Shown here piece after piece: positions 12,508 to 31,009 of a DNA stretch of 64,000 nucleotides; positions within the stretch are counted from its first letter, which is position 1, and every line of letters begins with the position of its first letter. The DNA comes from Cristatella mucedo. Taxonomy: Eukaryota; Bryozoa; Phylactolaemata; Cristatellidae. The translations under genes were made by a program, and so were the position numbers. The notes under the pieces were generated by a model. It was given only the letters and a program-made list of their open reading frames with translations. It made no database searches and was not told the origin of the DNA. The stretch spans positions 705,001 to 769,000 of the forward strand of contig WPIO01000084.1 in NCBI GenBank assembly GCA_009760855.2, in the 5' to 3' direction.

Positions 12508-12580
12508 ATATTTGTATAGCGCCCTCAGAGAACTGAATTTCTTTGTAGGCACATTGCGACAGACGAGCCACCAGCTTTCA
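12508..12580 (-). mobile_element. LINE-1 3' end fragment
   Basis: Reverse complement of the family 3' end (TTGTATAGCGCCCTCAGAGA), preceded by the ATAATAATA tail on the plus strand. Only the terminal 70 bases or so remain. Confidence 0.7.
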
Positions 12581-13178
12581 TTACAAGGGGAGGGGGAAAG
12601 GCTTCAATTTAATGCATAGCAACGTTCCTAGTGGTCGTCCCGATAGTTGAATGCAATAAGCTACACATAGGCCTCTACTGTAGCACGGATCAATGCTATT
12701 CTATGGCTGATCGTGCAATTTACGTGACCAATCACTGCTCTGTCTCATATTTCTCGGAGCCGGTTTTTCATGACACCGGAAAGCTTTACTGTGAAAGCTG
12801 CAGCTGTCGTAACCTTGAAGTTTCTGTCGTAGACTTCGTTGACTTTATTCTTTATTTTTTTACTTGTAATTGTCAGTTTCGCGAGAGGCACGTAGCTCTC
12901 AAGACCAAATCGCACTATTGGCATTCTGTCGTTCGTCTGTCGAGAGTTATTCTGCTGCGGTTTTTTATTTTACTATCGCAGCGTCTTCACCTGATTGATT
13001 AGCTATGGCTATCCTGCTTCAGAAATTGCTATGAGCTCCGAAACTATTAGCACGTCCCGCATGAGGATCGAGTATTGGTGACGTCACAATGACCAATCAG
13101 CTCTTGTGCATGAGCTGAATCCAAATCGGACGCTTCATTAGGACTCCTGCATAAAACAAGTTGTAATCCACCTTTTCA

Positions 13179-19639
<6,461 letters not shown>

Positions 19640-20349
19640 GGCTTTTATTTTCAGACCGTCTATTTGTTTTTTTGTGCTGATTTTGAAATTAGAGAGAAGC
19701 ATTTTTTCTTCGAGTATCAAACGTGTGTCGGGAGCAAAATGTAATAAATTGAACTTACTTTGGTAGTTCTTAATAGCAGATAAAACTAAAAATGCAGATT
19801 AGCCCACTAATGACTCCTGGGCTTACTGGACTGCCCGCTACAGTCAAAACAGTCGGTTTAAATACTTTTCCTTGGTCACTTTGCTCTCTTGGTCGAAGCC
19901 TTTGCCTCAGTCAATGGGCAGCAACGGTTGAAAGGCGGTACTTATAAAACTTAGCTACCCCTGTGAAAGATAAACCTGATTGGCCGTTACGCAGGTTTGT
20001 TAATAATTTAAGGAGTCTGTATGCATGTTTAGGGGGTCACGTAGCTCTGCGAGCATATTTAGTTAAAGCTACGTTGATAATGTTTTCAAATTTCAACGCT
20101 ATTAGTATCTCTTTTCTACTGATAAAACATTTTTTCGTCAACACTTGACATGTCTTTACTATAAGCACACACAACTATAGACTCAGATGAACGTTTGCTT
20201 AGCATTCTTAACTGTGCGTGATTGCATTAGTTTTACTAACCAAGTGCGCAATAGAAAACCGTCTTGAATAATATCCTATAGACTAAGCAAGAGTAGGCAT
20301 TTATGTTATAATTTATATGTGCAAGTACATATACATGTACATATGTACA

Positions 20350-20384
20350 TGCACATAATGTATATATATATATATATATAGTTA

Positions 20385-20432
<48 letters not shown>
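20350..20432. repeat. (TA)n microsatellite
   Basis: About 80 bases of TA repeats with GTTATATATG interruptions, preceded by imperfect ACATATACATGT words at 20320-20350. Confidence 0.95.
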
Positions 20433-20436
<4 letters not shown>

Positions 20437-21780
20437 ATACTACCTGAACATACAATCAAACCTGCGTAATGAGCCCTACCCAAAAGATGGGCAGAAATCT
20501 GAACGCTAATTGATAGGCAATCCTCATATTCAGCTACTAATCCTGGAAGAAGTACAGATTTTTAATGCGTCCGTGAACCGTCAGCGTTTTAAAAACTTCG
20601 GTGTGAAATATCAAATGAGACAAAACAGCAATACGCTAAAATTTACTAAATATAAATTTCAAATAGAGCAAGTTATTTTACGCCAAGGTATCGGATGGGG
20701 ATAGACAGGCACCCGAGCCATTCTGCTTGCTCTACTTCCTTCGCTTTTGTCAGCAGTTTCTTTCTCTATTATTCAGAATATCACTCATCCTCTGGTTAAT
20801 TTCCACTAGTTAGCTCAAGGCCATTGCTGGTCATCATGTGAATGGTCTAAGAATGCGAATATTGTGCCCATGATATTTTGAAAAGCACGCTGGAACCGAC
20901 TTCGAAACGCATAATTAGCTGCTTTCCGTGAAAGAGTGAAGTACATATTTGTATCGGTTTTTGTAGACCGTGACAGCATCTCCTGAGCACAGCAGCTGCT
21001 ACAGCCGGGAGTGATTTTAATGCATCTATCGACGTGGGTTAGTAGTGTTTTGATCGAAGGATGAAATCCAAGAGCCGTCAGATTGCATGAGAACTCTCAA
21101 CCTGGCAATGGTGACTTTCACAGTGGTTAAACGGCGATAAAAATTGTCTAAAGATAAAGTGTGAAGTAAATTAAATATTCTTGGTGTATTCCTGTTCAAG
21201 CTGTTTGCACACCAACACTTCCACAAGTAGCTGTTATTCTATCCATCCTTCTAATATTAAATTAGATTATTAAATTATTAAATTAGATTTACCATGACTC
21301 CTCAAATTCAAATTGGCAATTTCATTTCAGCTGATATTGTTTCCATTAGCTTGATATAAGAAGTTACAGATTGCGTGTCTCGAAGCTTTCATTAGACAAG
21401 AAACCGAAAACGATGGAGGTTCAACCGGCAGCCTTTAAGCTCTTCTCCTATTAAAATCCTATTAATATCGACAACAACGGTAAATATCTCGTTACATTTA
21501 TATTAAATCTCCAAGATTGTGTTCTATATCTAGATGTCATGCCTAATGGGATCATGCATCAGCTGAGAGCTGTCGCGCACCGTCACTTACGGTATGACCG
21601 TTAATTAAAACCTTCATTTTAAGTATTTCATAACATTATTTAGCTCGATCATCAATCGCAGTATTTTTTCCTTTGTTTCTGCAATTTTTAAATGTTTAAT
21701 TTTTGGAGCTGATAATTTTTTATAGCTGCTGTTAAATCAATGCATATGGGGGCAATAATGTGCGTTGAAAGCCCCCTTGG
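20433..21780. other. AT-rich stretch, nothing recognised
   Basis: Short overlapping open frames only. One minus-strand frame at 21026-21226 has no motif I recognise. No LINE or SINE termini were found. Confidence 0.4.
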
Positions 21781-21784
21781 CAAA

Positions 21785-22700
21785 CCAAGTGTGATTCAGA
21801 AATCGAAAAAGTTAACGTCACAATCGGCTCAGCCAGCATATTTCCTGTTGAATCTGCACGAAATCTAGGCGTCCTGTTCCAAAGGGACCTATCACTAGAT
21901 GGCCACATCAGCTGCACAGTTAAGTCTGCCTACTTCTTGCTATATAGCATTGCTAAAATTATGGCTTGTTTAGACAGGGATACCACATCTAAATTGGTCC
22001 ATGCATTTGTGACATCCCTTCTTGACTTCTGTAACTCACTGCTTGCTGGTCTACCGGCCTGTGCATTCAGGTGGTTACAGCTGATGCAAAACTCTGCAGC
22101 TAGGCTTGTCTGTCGTGAGCGTCGCAGTTGCCACATCACACCACTTCTCGCCGACCTGCACTGGCTACCAGTCAAGCAACGGATCGACTTCAAGGCTTTT
22201 CCGCTCAATTTTAGGTCATTTCATTCTTTTGCTCCAGACTGTCTCTCAGATCTACTCCCCAGCCAGGCCAAGCATCTTACCTCTTGCTTTTCGGAATCCA
22301 ACAGTTTACTAATACCTCGTACAAACCTCAAATGCTTTGGAGACCGTGCATTTAGTTCGTATGCTCCCAAAGCCTGGAACTCACTCCCAACTTGCATCAC
22401 AACATCCCCCGACTTGACCACATTTAAAAAGAACTTGAAAACACACATATTTAGGACACCATTTAGTGGGTCCCTGTGACTCGTCCTTGATGTGCTTATG
22501 CGTGCTGACACTGTGCATGCTGCCACTAACAACATTTGCATGCTGACCGTGTGCATGTCACCCCTAACCATGTTATTCATGTTGTTTATCAAGCATGATA
22601 TTACCCACCATTCAATTGCATTTACCTTTGCAGCAAATGTAAAGCACCTAGAAAGAGATTGAGTTCTCTGAGGGTGCTTTATCGAGTGCATTATTATTAT
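21785..22700 (+). mobile_element. LINE-1 (L2-like), 5'-truncated copy with long open C-terminus
   Basis: The frame 21937-22479 carries the L2 C-terminal blocks: D-F-C-N-S-L-L-A-G-L-P, Q-N-S-A-A-R-L-V-C-R, L-H-W-L-P-V-K-Q-R-I, A-P-K-A-W-N-S-L-P and F-K-K-N-L-K-T-H-I-F. Upstream, from about 21785, are remnants of N-L-G-V-L-F. The reverse-transcriptase core is missing. The 3' UTR and GTAAAGCACCTAGAAAGAGA lead to a TTATTATT tail ending near 22704. This is the best preserved C-terminus in the window. Confidence 0.92.
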
Positions 22701-22704
22701 TATT

Positions 22705-22983
22705 ACCTAAGTATCCAGCGATAAATGAGAGCAGTGAGAACAAACGTTTCCATCTCATGAAAAAAAAATTGAATCACTCGGCAAGTATGGCGATGCCATA
22801 CAACACCTAATTGCAGGCAGTGAACCAGAAACCATGCAAGCAGCTAGAGAACGATATCTTATCGAGCTCTTATCATGGTACGCGGGAGAGCCGACAGCCT
22901 TGAGCGAGGCGCCGCCGCGCAGTCAGTGTCGAGTGGCGCTCGATTTTAGTTCGGACACCATTGCCGCTATCCTCTGCTTCGAA
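22705..22983 (+). other. Coding-like open stretch following LINE-1, partly shared with 54.64-54.78 kb
   Basis: A frame open from 22738 (after TGA) to TGA 22984 has coding-like composition, including K-Y-G-D-A-I-Q-H-L-I-A and R-Y-L-I-E-L-L-S-W-Y. The first part, to about 22846, recurs next to another LINE-1 copy at 54636-54781, with a frameshifting indel there. It may be a fragment of a gene or element captured beside a LINE. No family recognised. Confidence 0.4.
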
Positions 22984-23699
22984 TGACGTGTACGTATATG
23001 TGCATCCAGAAGAATAGCGATCCTAATAAACGTAAGCCGCTATTCAGCCACTCCGTCACTAGCTGCGAACGTCATCAAGGGGGCTTTGGGGCGTACGCAA
23101 CTGCTACTGTACTCATTGAAGTTCAGCCCAGTACTACTCTGCAAGTCGCTCAACTCTGGTAAAGCGCTGCCTCTCAATTCCCCGCAGCTCATCAGGGGAT
23201 TTTTCTTGATCCAAAACTCCAGCAGAGCAAGCAATCCATACAGCTCTCAGGCACCCAATTTCTTGAACGCTGCATGTGTTTATACCCGTCTGCGTCGAAA
23301 GGTACCATAATCAGGGACAATAATTACCATTGTAATGGCAAGTGATGAGTCGAGCACAAGAAGATAACGCGCAATGCGCTCTGCGCTAGTGCAAAATGCT
23401 GATTTCTATTCGTTGATAGAAGGCGCTGGCATATAATAGAATGGCAGCTACGCAAAGTATGCGTAGCTGCGCCGCCAGCTGGGTTCAGTTAATTCGCTGA
23501 GCAATCGATCCAAAGGTGAAGGATCGCAGTGCCAGAAAGAAAGCACGGAGCGAGCGTTCTGCAACCGAATTTAGCTTGTGAAATAAAGTCAAATCAAATA
23601 ACAATAAATCTAAATCTAAGTCTAGCTTCTGTAAAAAAAAATATTGTTGAATAACAGATGCACAATCCGAAAATGCTGATGTCGACGATCAACCATCTT

Positions 23700-24090
23700 T
23701 TCTACAGCTCCCAAGGTTAGCTGCTTACCTGATGATCCCTGTGATGATCTAGCCGATCGCTTATTTCAATTTTTTGTCCAGGAGATAGACAAGACGAGGG
23801 AGTCCATCCCTGCGATGGCAGCATCACCCTTAAAATGCTGTCCCTCGATTCCTGGCTGCACCTCAGTGTCTACATTCAAGCAGGTCACTAGTGACCTCGT
23901 CCTGAAGATCATGTCCCAATCAAAGAAGACGACAAGTCCTTTGGACCCTAATCCAACCGTCCTGCTCCTACGTTGCATTGATCTGCTGCTTACCGACATT
24001 CATCTGCAGCCAAAAGCGCCGTCGTCGTCGTCCGTTAGCGTCATCATCCGCTCTCAGACTAGAAGCCCTCAGACCTCGTAGAATGGCCCG
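23700..24090 (+). mobile_element. LINE-1 (L2-like) fragment: start of reverse-transcriptase region
   Basis: The frame reads D-L-A-D-R-F-F-Q-F-F, then S-T-F-K-Q-V-T-S-D-L-V-L-K-I and S-P-L-D-P-N-P-T-V-L-L. These match the L2/CR1 block before the RT fingers (F..V..DEV.KII, LDPIPT.LL). The tail is absent. Confidence 0.75.
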
Positions 24091-24159
24091 CGGCAGTCGG
24101 CGCACGTGTCATCCGGCCTAGCACTTGCCTGCGGTGCGTAAATGTCGACCAAATAGAAT

Positions 24160-24265
24160 GTGCGGCGGCGCGGCCATTGCCTCTGGGTCTTAAGGACGAG
24201 GAGCTCGCACTGCACGACCCGTGCGTCGTCGGTTCAAATCCAGCAACAAGCAATCCTTCGCTACC
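24160..24265 (+). mobile_element. Possible tRNA-derived SINE remnant
   Basis: GGTTCAAATCC at 24231-24241 fits an RNA polymerase III B box. An A-box-like stretch upstream is weak, and no cloverleaf or repeat partner was found in the window. Confidence 0.3.
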
Positions 24266-24599
24266 CGCGGCAAACGGGAGCGACAGCCAATATGATTGGC
24301 TCGTCTCTCCACCAATAAAAAGGGAAGTTAATCTTGGGTCAGCTAATCTCGGCTTCGTTTTTTAGCATCGACGCGACCTTCTCTCGGTTGCGCTCTCATT
24401 CCGCAGTGCGCGTCACGTTTTTGACCCGATTTCTGCACTGCGCGTCACGTTTCGGACTTGCTCGCGCCGCGGCTTTGGCGCCTGCGAGAGGCCCTATCTG
24501 CAAAGCGATAGCGCGAAGTCGCTAATCCGAAGCAGCCGGGATGCGCCGAGCCGATGTCCCGGCCAGAGCACTATGACCTCGGCGAATGCCTTCTGCGTT

Positions 24600-24702
24600 T
24601 CCTCGTTAGAATTTGCAGCCAATGTAAAGTGCCTAGAAAGAGATTGAATTCTCTGAGAGAGCTAAATCAAATGCATTATTATTATTATTATTATTACTAT
24701 TA
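24600..24702 (+). mobile_element. LINE-1 3' end scrap
   Basis: AATGTAAAGTGCCTAGAAAG, GATTGAATTCTCTGAGAGAG, then ATGCATTATTATTATT; terminal 100 bases only. Confidence 0.8.
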
Positions 24703-25007
24703 GATTGGGGCAGCTGTAAGTCTCCAGGCCTAAGAAGGTCTCCAGACGGTCAGTGACTTTGACTTCCGGTACGCGGTCGTGTTGTGTGACTCGAGCTTCC
24801 ACATTGGTGGAAGGTCGTCGATCCAACGCCCGCTAGCAGCAAGACTCACACTATCTGCCTCTCATGCGCTACGTTACTCCCTTCGTATGTCCGGCTCTAC
24901 AAAAATCCCGACGACGGTAAAATTCGTTGCAATCTTTCATTTGCCACGAGCTGGAGGCAACGTTTCGTTGCGAAGATAAGTCAAAACGCGAGAGAAAACG
25001 TAATAAT

Positions 25008-25215
25008 TATAATAATAATAATAACAATAATAATGCATGTGTATAGTGCCTTCAGAGAGCTTAATCTCTTTCTATGCACTTCACATACGCTGCATAGAAA
25101 GTATTACCAAATGATTGGTCGTAACATTCGCAAGCAGCAGGCAAAATGTAAGCAGGTACATGCACACTAGAGACGAATCATAAAGACCCGCCAAATGCTG
25201 TAATAAACATGTGCG
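25008..25215 (-). mobile_element. LINE-1 3' end fragment
   Basis: An AATAATAATAAT run followed by GTGTATAGTGCCTTCAGAGA, CTTAATCTCTTTCTATGCAC, and GACGAATCATAAAGACCCGC of the 3' UTR, all reverse complement. Confidence 0.8.
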
Positions 25216-26415
25216 TTTTAAGCTTCTTGCTAGCGTAGTGACATAGAGCGGTTGCGGCAAGATGAAAAGGCTCGGATATTCCGGCAAAGCCGTCCGATGC
25301 AATGCATGCAGCCGTAAATCGTCTTCATCACCGACGACTACTTGCGTTTCTACCGAATTCGTGCGGAAATAATTTTGCGTCGATTTGCACTTCCACCGTT
25401 GTTAATATACGAACCTCAAACGCTCAGTGGATACGAATGGTCAGCGCAGCACAGCTGCCATCTGAGTGCTTCTCTATTACCGAGCGGTCGCGTTAAAATG
25501 CCCACGGAAGCGGAAAAAATTCTCCCAATGTTGGCGTTCGATCTTAAGTCGCTCAATCGGGTCGCTGCGCTGAATCAACGATTTGAATCAAGCGTCAATA
25601 TCTCAGGCAACTAATTGACCGCTACTAGTGGCCGTTCGTGCAATCCGTAGGATTGCGATCTGCTTCCGAGCGACGCTCGCTCTATCCCGCTCGCTGAGCA
25701 TTGCTGCGTCACAGCTGCTGCAATTTCTTCGACGCCACTCTGCGGCCGGAACGCGCCGGACCTCGCCATGCGATAAACCCTTTACGGCGGCTGAGCCGCG
25801 CGGTCGCACGAACGGAGTGCGGCACGTCGGGTACCGCTCGCTCGCTTGCACGGACGACCGAGCGCGGCATGTCCGCCGAGCGTTGATTCCGCATTGTGAG
25901 CCTCTACTCGCGCCTCTCTGCGCGTCGGCTCGCCGCCGCCGCCCCGTCGCTCCAGCAGACGCTGCGGCCGCGTCCAGCTCCTTGAACTGGATCCCGCGAC
26001 AAACAGCTCGTCGTCCGCCTGCGAAACCGCCTATCCCACGCTCGGCCCAACGCGACTCTCGCGCGAGAATGCCGGTCGCACGCGAAACGTCCGCCGACGC
26101 GGCGGCTAGAGCTCGCATCGCGCGAAGGTCGCAGAAGGCCGCCGGCGCGCCTCGCCGCGTCTTCCGGCGCTCTCTCCGCGCTGAGGAAGGAATGCTGTGG
26201 CCAGCGCCGCCTCGCTTGTCTACCTACCTACCTACCTACCCCCCCCCCCCCGCCCCGGCCTTGCCCCACGGGCAGCCTCGCAGCGCCACCTGCCTAGACG
26301 GGAGCCGGCGCTCCGGCTTTGCCGCCGCCCTTCCTTAGACCTCCAATCGGAGTGGCCAATCGCTCGCCGCACGAGTCCTGGCGCTCGATGGTGCGCGAGC
26401 GCCTCTCCGCGCGCC

Positions 26416-26469
26416 GCCGCCTCGCCTGGGTCCGCGTCGCCTGGCCCGCGCGGGCCCAGGCGAGGCGGC
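26416..26469. other. GC-rich hairpin
   Basis: Arms 26416-26436 and 26449-26469 pair over 21 bases with a single T/C mismatch (GCCGCCTCGCCTGGG core), loop 12 bases. Confidence 0.5.
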
Positions 26470-27187
26470 CTTTTTCAGTGCACTGCTTTCGGTCGCTCTA
26501 CGGTTTTTAATCGTGCTCGCCTTGCGCCGAGACCGAGCCTGACCACGCCGCCGCGACTCAGCAAGACTAGGTCGCTTTGCTTAATATTTAACATCCCCGG
26601 CGGCGGCGGCGGCGGCGAAGATTAGAGCCCCGGTGCACGGCGAGGCTCTCCGCACGGTCAATAAACGCGCGCCGCAACGAGGCGAGCCCCCAACCAGGCG
26701 CGTCGTGCGCCACGCGTCCAACGGCTCGGACCTCGGGGATCGCCAGAGACTGCCCCTCCCACCCCTCCCCTCCCCCCTCAAGAAAAGCTCTCCGTCGGCG
26801 CGTCCTATTCCCGCTGTCGCACTCGTGGCGCGGGCAACATTGCTGGCCGCGAGAGAAGCTCCACTTTCTTGCTTTCTGAACTCGCTGCGTGCGTACATTT
26901 CGCGCTGGCACTCGCGAGACCGCACTGCGGTCCGGCGCTCGGCTCATCGCGACCGCCGATGCGGACGCGGGCGTCAGCGCAGAGCCCGCGCGAGAGCTGC
27001 GCGGCGCCTGGCAGCCGCGCACTTCCGCTTCGCCCGTCACGCGCCCGCCGTTCGCCAAACTAGGCTGTCGGCCATCAGGGGGTCTGGCTGAGCGGCGCTC
27101 CTCGTGAGCCGCCGCCGCCACTCCGCGGTGCACGAGCGCCGCCGTCGAGGCCACCTTGTTGCGCCGCCGCTCCCGCTCTCCAGAGAC

Positions 27188-28726
27188 TCATACTGCGGCT
27201 GGTCGCTGGCTCGACGCGTCGGTCGTAAGGCCGCCGCCGCGCGCCGAGACGGTCGTGTTGTACTTGACCGGTTCGCCTCCGACGCTCCCGTTGACTTGCT
27301 TTGACACCTTAGCAGCGGCGGCGGCAGAGTCGGCGGGGTCGGCGCATACCGAGTTGCTGCGTCCGGACTGGCTAGTCCGCACCCCGTCGCGCGCCGCAGC
27401 CGCCGCCGCCGGCAGCGTCGCCGCGGCAGCCGACAAGCAGCAGGTCCTAGCCGCCTTGTTGCCGCCGGCAGGCAGCTTAGCTCCGCTGCCGCGGCCGCCG
27501 CCGCAGAGCACAACACGCAATTGGCGCCGGAACGCGGCACTGGACAGGGCGCACAGCAATGCGTCTATGGCGAAGTGCGATTTGACGAGGAGCGCCACCA
27601 GCTGGTTGACCAGGCAGTACGTGGCGTACGCCGCCCGGTCACCCGCGAAGAGGCCGCCGCCGGCGGCGGTGGCCGTGAGCGGCACGAACAAGTACTCGCA
27701 CAGGCCGACCAGCGCACCTGCAAGCAGGCACGCCGCCCGGTAGCACGACATGGTCCGTATCATGAGTACGCAGCTCAGCGCCTGCTCGCCGAGCAGCGGC
27801 TCGCCGCCGCCGCCGGCGCCGCCACCGCCGCCGCTCGTCGCCGCCGCTGCCCTGGCTATCCGGGCGCGCAGCTTGACGTTCGCGGCCAAGATGGCGATTG
27901 GCGTGGCGATGCCGAACAGGCCGTCCGCGATCAGGCCGTAGACCGCGTACTGCCACGACAGGTCGCTACGGAGAGCGCAGCGCTCTTCGCCAGCCCAGAA
28001 GATGACGTGCATGCCGCCCACGATGCCGAGCGTGAGCGTAATGACGGAGATGAGGATCGCCGCGTGCTGCACTGGATCGTCGGGGTGCTCTTCGGGTGAC
28101 GACGGCGGCGCGTTCGACGTCGGCGACGTAGGCGCGTCGGCGGCCGCGAGCGCCGGCGGCTGCTTCATAACGAAAAGTCGCTGCAGGACGACGACGAGCG
28201 TCAGCGCCGAGACCGTGTACGTCGTGCCCATCGTGAGCACCAGGTGCACCTTGCACGTGGTGACGTCCTGGAAAATGGCGGCGCGGCTAACCGCCGACGC
28301 TCCCCAGAAAGCCGAGTTAAGGGTCAGGTGCAAGCTGGCGAACACGCTCAGCGTGGCCAGATAGTAGGTGGACGCACCGCGCAGCCCCGGTCGGCTCCAG
28401 ACGACCGCGAGCAGCGCGTTGCCGATTATCCCCGCCAGAGCGAACGCCGTCGATGCGGCGGCGGGCCACAGCGGAAGTAGCTGCGACGCGCAGCCGCTCA
28501 GGCCCTGGCCGATCCAGAAATTGATTGCCTGCGTCGCGTGGCCGCCGCTGTAGTTGCCGTTGCGGTAGCCGTCGTTGCCTGCGTCCGCTCTTCCACTGTA
28601 GTTCACCGGCCAGCTATACGGCGGCGCCGGTGCGTCGAGCGTCGAGTTGGCCAGCGACCACGGAAGCGACGGCGGCGGCAGCAGCGACTGTGGCTCCGGC
28701 GGTGGCGGCGGCTCTTGGGCTGTCAT
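27188..28726 (-). CDS. Class A (rhodopsin-like) orphan GPCR, single exon
   Basis: A 512-residue seven-helix receptor, presumably at the plasma membrane. The first ATG of the long open frame is at 28726; upstream codons are Arg-rich and likely 5' UTR. The extracellular N-terminus (about 80 residues) has three N-glycosylation sequons (N27, N42, N58). TM1 has the G-N pair (N103). TM3 begins with C148, and C240 before TM5 can form the usual disulfide. P266 sits in TM5. Signature motifs are degenerate: the TM2 Asp is replaced by Ala/Ser, D/E-R-Y reads L-Q-R-L-F (171-175), and N-P-x-x-Y reads D-A-L-L-C (378-382), though F-R-R-Q-L of helix 8 follows. Loop 3 is Gly-rich and the tail Ala/Ser-rich. No ligand can be assigned; a divergent peptide-type receptor is plausible. 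It lies in a CpG-rich domain. Confidence 0.8.
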   Translation of the reverse strand: MTAQEPPPPPEPQSLLPPPSLPWSLANSTLDAPAPPYSWPVNYSGRADAGNDGYRNGNYSGGHATQAINFWIGQGLSGCASQLLPLWPAAASTAFALAGIIGNALLAVVWSRPGLRGASTYYLATLSVFASLHLTLNSAFWGASAVSRAAIFQDVTTCKVHLVLTMGTTYTVSALTLVVVLQRLFVMKQPPALAAADAPTSPTSNAPPSSPEEHPDDPVQHAAILISVITLTLGIVGGMHVIFWAGEERCALRSDLSWQYAVYGLIADGLFGIATPIAILAANVKLRARIARAAAATSGGGGGAGGGGEPLLGEQALSCVLMIRTMSCYRAACLLAGALVGLCEYLFVPLTATAAGGGLFAGDRAAYATYCLVNQLVALLVKSHFAIDALLCALSSAAFRRQLRVVLCGGGRGSGAKLPAGGNKAARTCCLSAAAATLPAAAAAARDGVRTSQSGRSNSVCADPADSAAAAAKVSKQVNGSVGGEPVKYNTTVSARGGGLTTDASSQRPAAV

Positions 28727-29539
28727 TGGCAAGCTGGCCGGCTGCCGCGCGAGCGCAAGGCGCCCGAGCTGCCGAGGCCGTGTCCGTCGGCTGTCCGCAG
28801 CACCCAGCGATGCGACCTCCGCCCGATAACGCGGCGCGGTCGGTCGGCGACGCTCCGCTACGACCCGGAGACGACCACTTGGCCGACGACGATGGCGGCC
28901 GCTGCGCGACAAGCGGCCGCCATGTAGCCACGCCCGACGGAGCACTGCGCCGGCCGCACGCTTCGGTGCACTGAGCAGCACCGCGCAGAGACGCGCGAGT
29001 CGGTTCGGGCCCGGCTCCGATTATCAATGCGCGCGCTCACTCGCGCGCGCGCGGCGCACGCGCATTGAGCGGCCTCTTGTTTGCTCTGCTACGACGATAC
29101 CATCCCTCGGGTACCGCGCGCGCGCGCGCGGGCAGCTTTACCCGCTATAAGTTAATTGAAAAGGCTATCGAAGAATCGCGGCCCCCAAACGCAGCCGCCG
29201 CTCCATCAATTAGTCATGCGGCTAATAATAGGCCCGCTCGTTTTCTTTAGTAAGCGGCTTTCTGACGCAGCTGGCGCTAAGGGCGGCGTAAGTAATTCGA
29301 CCTCGCGGCGATCTAAATTTCTTCGACGCGTTTTCGGCGGCGGCGGCCCCGCGCTCGGCCACCGGCAGTTGAGCGGCCGGCCAGCAGTCTGTCGGGATCG
29401 GGTGGGCCTCGAGCGGCCACGGCAGACTCGCGCTCGCCGCGCGAGTCTGCCGCCCGCGGGCACCCCGTGCACTGGCAGCCACCGGCGCCGGCTCGGCGCG
29501 CGGCGGCCGCAGACGGACAACGTGATGGCACCGCCGCCG

Positions 29540-29571
<32 letters not shown>

Positions 29572-30281
29572 GCCGCTCGGAAGGCTGGCTCTGGCGCTGG
29601 CGGCACCGAGCGCAGAGGACGAGCTGGCGGACGGTCGGGTGACGACGCCACTGGGGACCAGTGCTGCGAGGCGCGAGCGGAGAAAATCTCCAGTGGCGGG
29701 CTATCGCGACGCTCTATCACATGGCACCAAAATTAGGGACCGCCAGCCGTGCACTCTTTTGCGCCTCGCTTCAGGTGTCGACGCTCGTCCGTGCGAATGT
29801 CGGCGAATTCCCGCGGCGTCAGTAAGCGTCGCCTCTCTGACGCGTAACCCTACGCCGGCGAAGAGTGAACCGACCGCCAGTCGTCTGCACCGGATATGGC
29901 AGGTCACTCAACACCTGGCAAACACCGAGTGTCACTTCACTCACTTAACGCTCACTAAAAAGCGATGAATCGCCGCGCTAAGCAGTACGCACTTGTATTC
30001 GCCGCCATTGTCCGCGCCTGAGCGGCATTAGTCGGACTATGGCTGGGATGGCAGCGGGCGCTGGTCGCGGACAGCCGCGAGGTCAGCGAGACGTCCTTCC
30101 TGGGATCGGCTGGCGTCGCCGCAGCGGTCCACGAGCAACTTCAGGCCGCTTCTCGAAACTAGCCGACGCTACCACGCTGTTCGGGGCACCTGCGCCTCGT
30201 TCGGTCGCACGCTTTACATTGCACGACGCCAGTTCGCGGCGTCCACGGCGCTGCTTGCCCACCCCACCTTTTGCGCATATA

Positions 30282-30282
30282 T

Positions 30283-30363
<81 letters not shown>

Positions 30364-30410
30364 CCCTCTCTCTCTCTCTCCCTCTCTCTCCGTCTCTCTC
30401 TCTCTCTCCA
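30282..30410. repeat. (CT)n microsatellite
   Basis: About 125 bases of CT with TTTC and CCCT interruptions near 30350-30390. Frames on both strands across it are artefacts. Confidence 0.95.
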
Positions 30411-31009
30411 ATGTCCGCTTCTGCCATCGTGCGCACCAATCTGGCCCTGACAAGCCTCGAGCCGCGCCACGTGGACCGGAACTGAATCGAACCGGACATC
30501 TGCTTGCAGCTCATGGTCCGGTCCGGACTTCTGCCTCGGCGAAGCGCGGGGGTAAATACGGATCCGGGAGAAATATCCTGAGCGCGGTTGGCCATCGTTT
30601 TCTGAGTCGGCGTTGCAGCAATGTCGAGACAGTCAATACTGAGCATTCAAACGCGCTGCCTTAGCCCGAAACGCCGAGACAAAAGAAGTCCGATGCGGCG
30701 CTTGCTAAAGAGCCCGTATTTTGTAAGCGAGACGAGTGAGGGGGTTACGTTGCTGCCCGCCTCCATATATCCGCTCGAAATTGTTACGCCGGCTCCTGGT
30801 CGCGTGGCTCTCTCGCGCTGGCGTCGAATGAACGGCAGGTCGATTCGTCGTCTCTGCTACATCAAACAGTCGCGGCGTGCGCCAATAGCAGCAGAAGGGG
30901 GGCTAAGTGCATACCACTGGGGAGCCCTAGATACAACTCAATATAAGGGACGGGTTATGTAATGCCCCGCGATAATGGACTACGAGCTTGACAGCTGAAC
31001 CTCAATTAC

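Noticed and set aside
25628-26338. 236-codon open frame and many overlapping long frames on both strands of 25.6-33.2 kb
   Set aside because: GC-rich, Arg/Ala/Pro-rich composition in all frames, no motifs; frame length is explained by scarcity of stop codons. Only the minus-strand receptor frame has domain evidence.
28727-28981. 85-codon N-terminal extension of the GPCR frame
   Set aside because: It has no ATG (would start GTG), is Arg-rich, and lies outside any receptor domain; the first ATG is at 28726.
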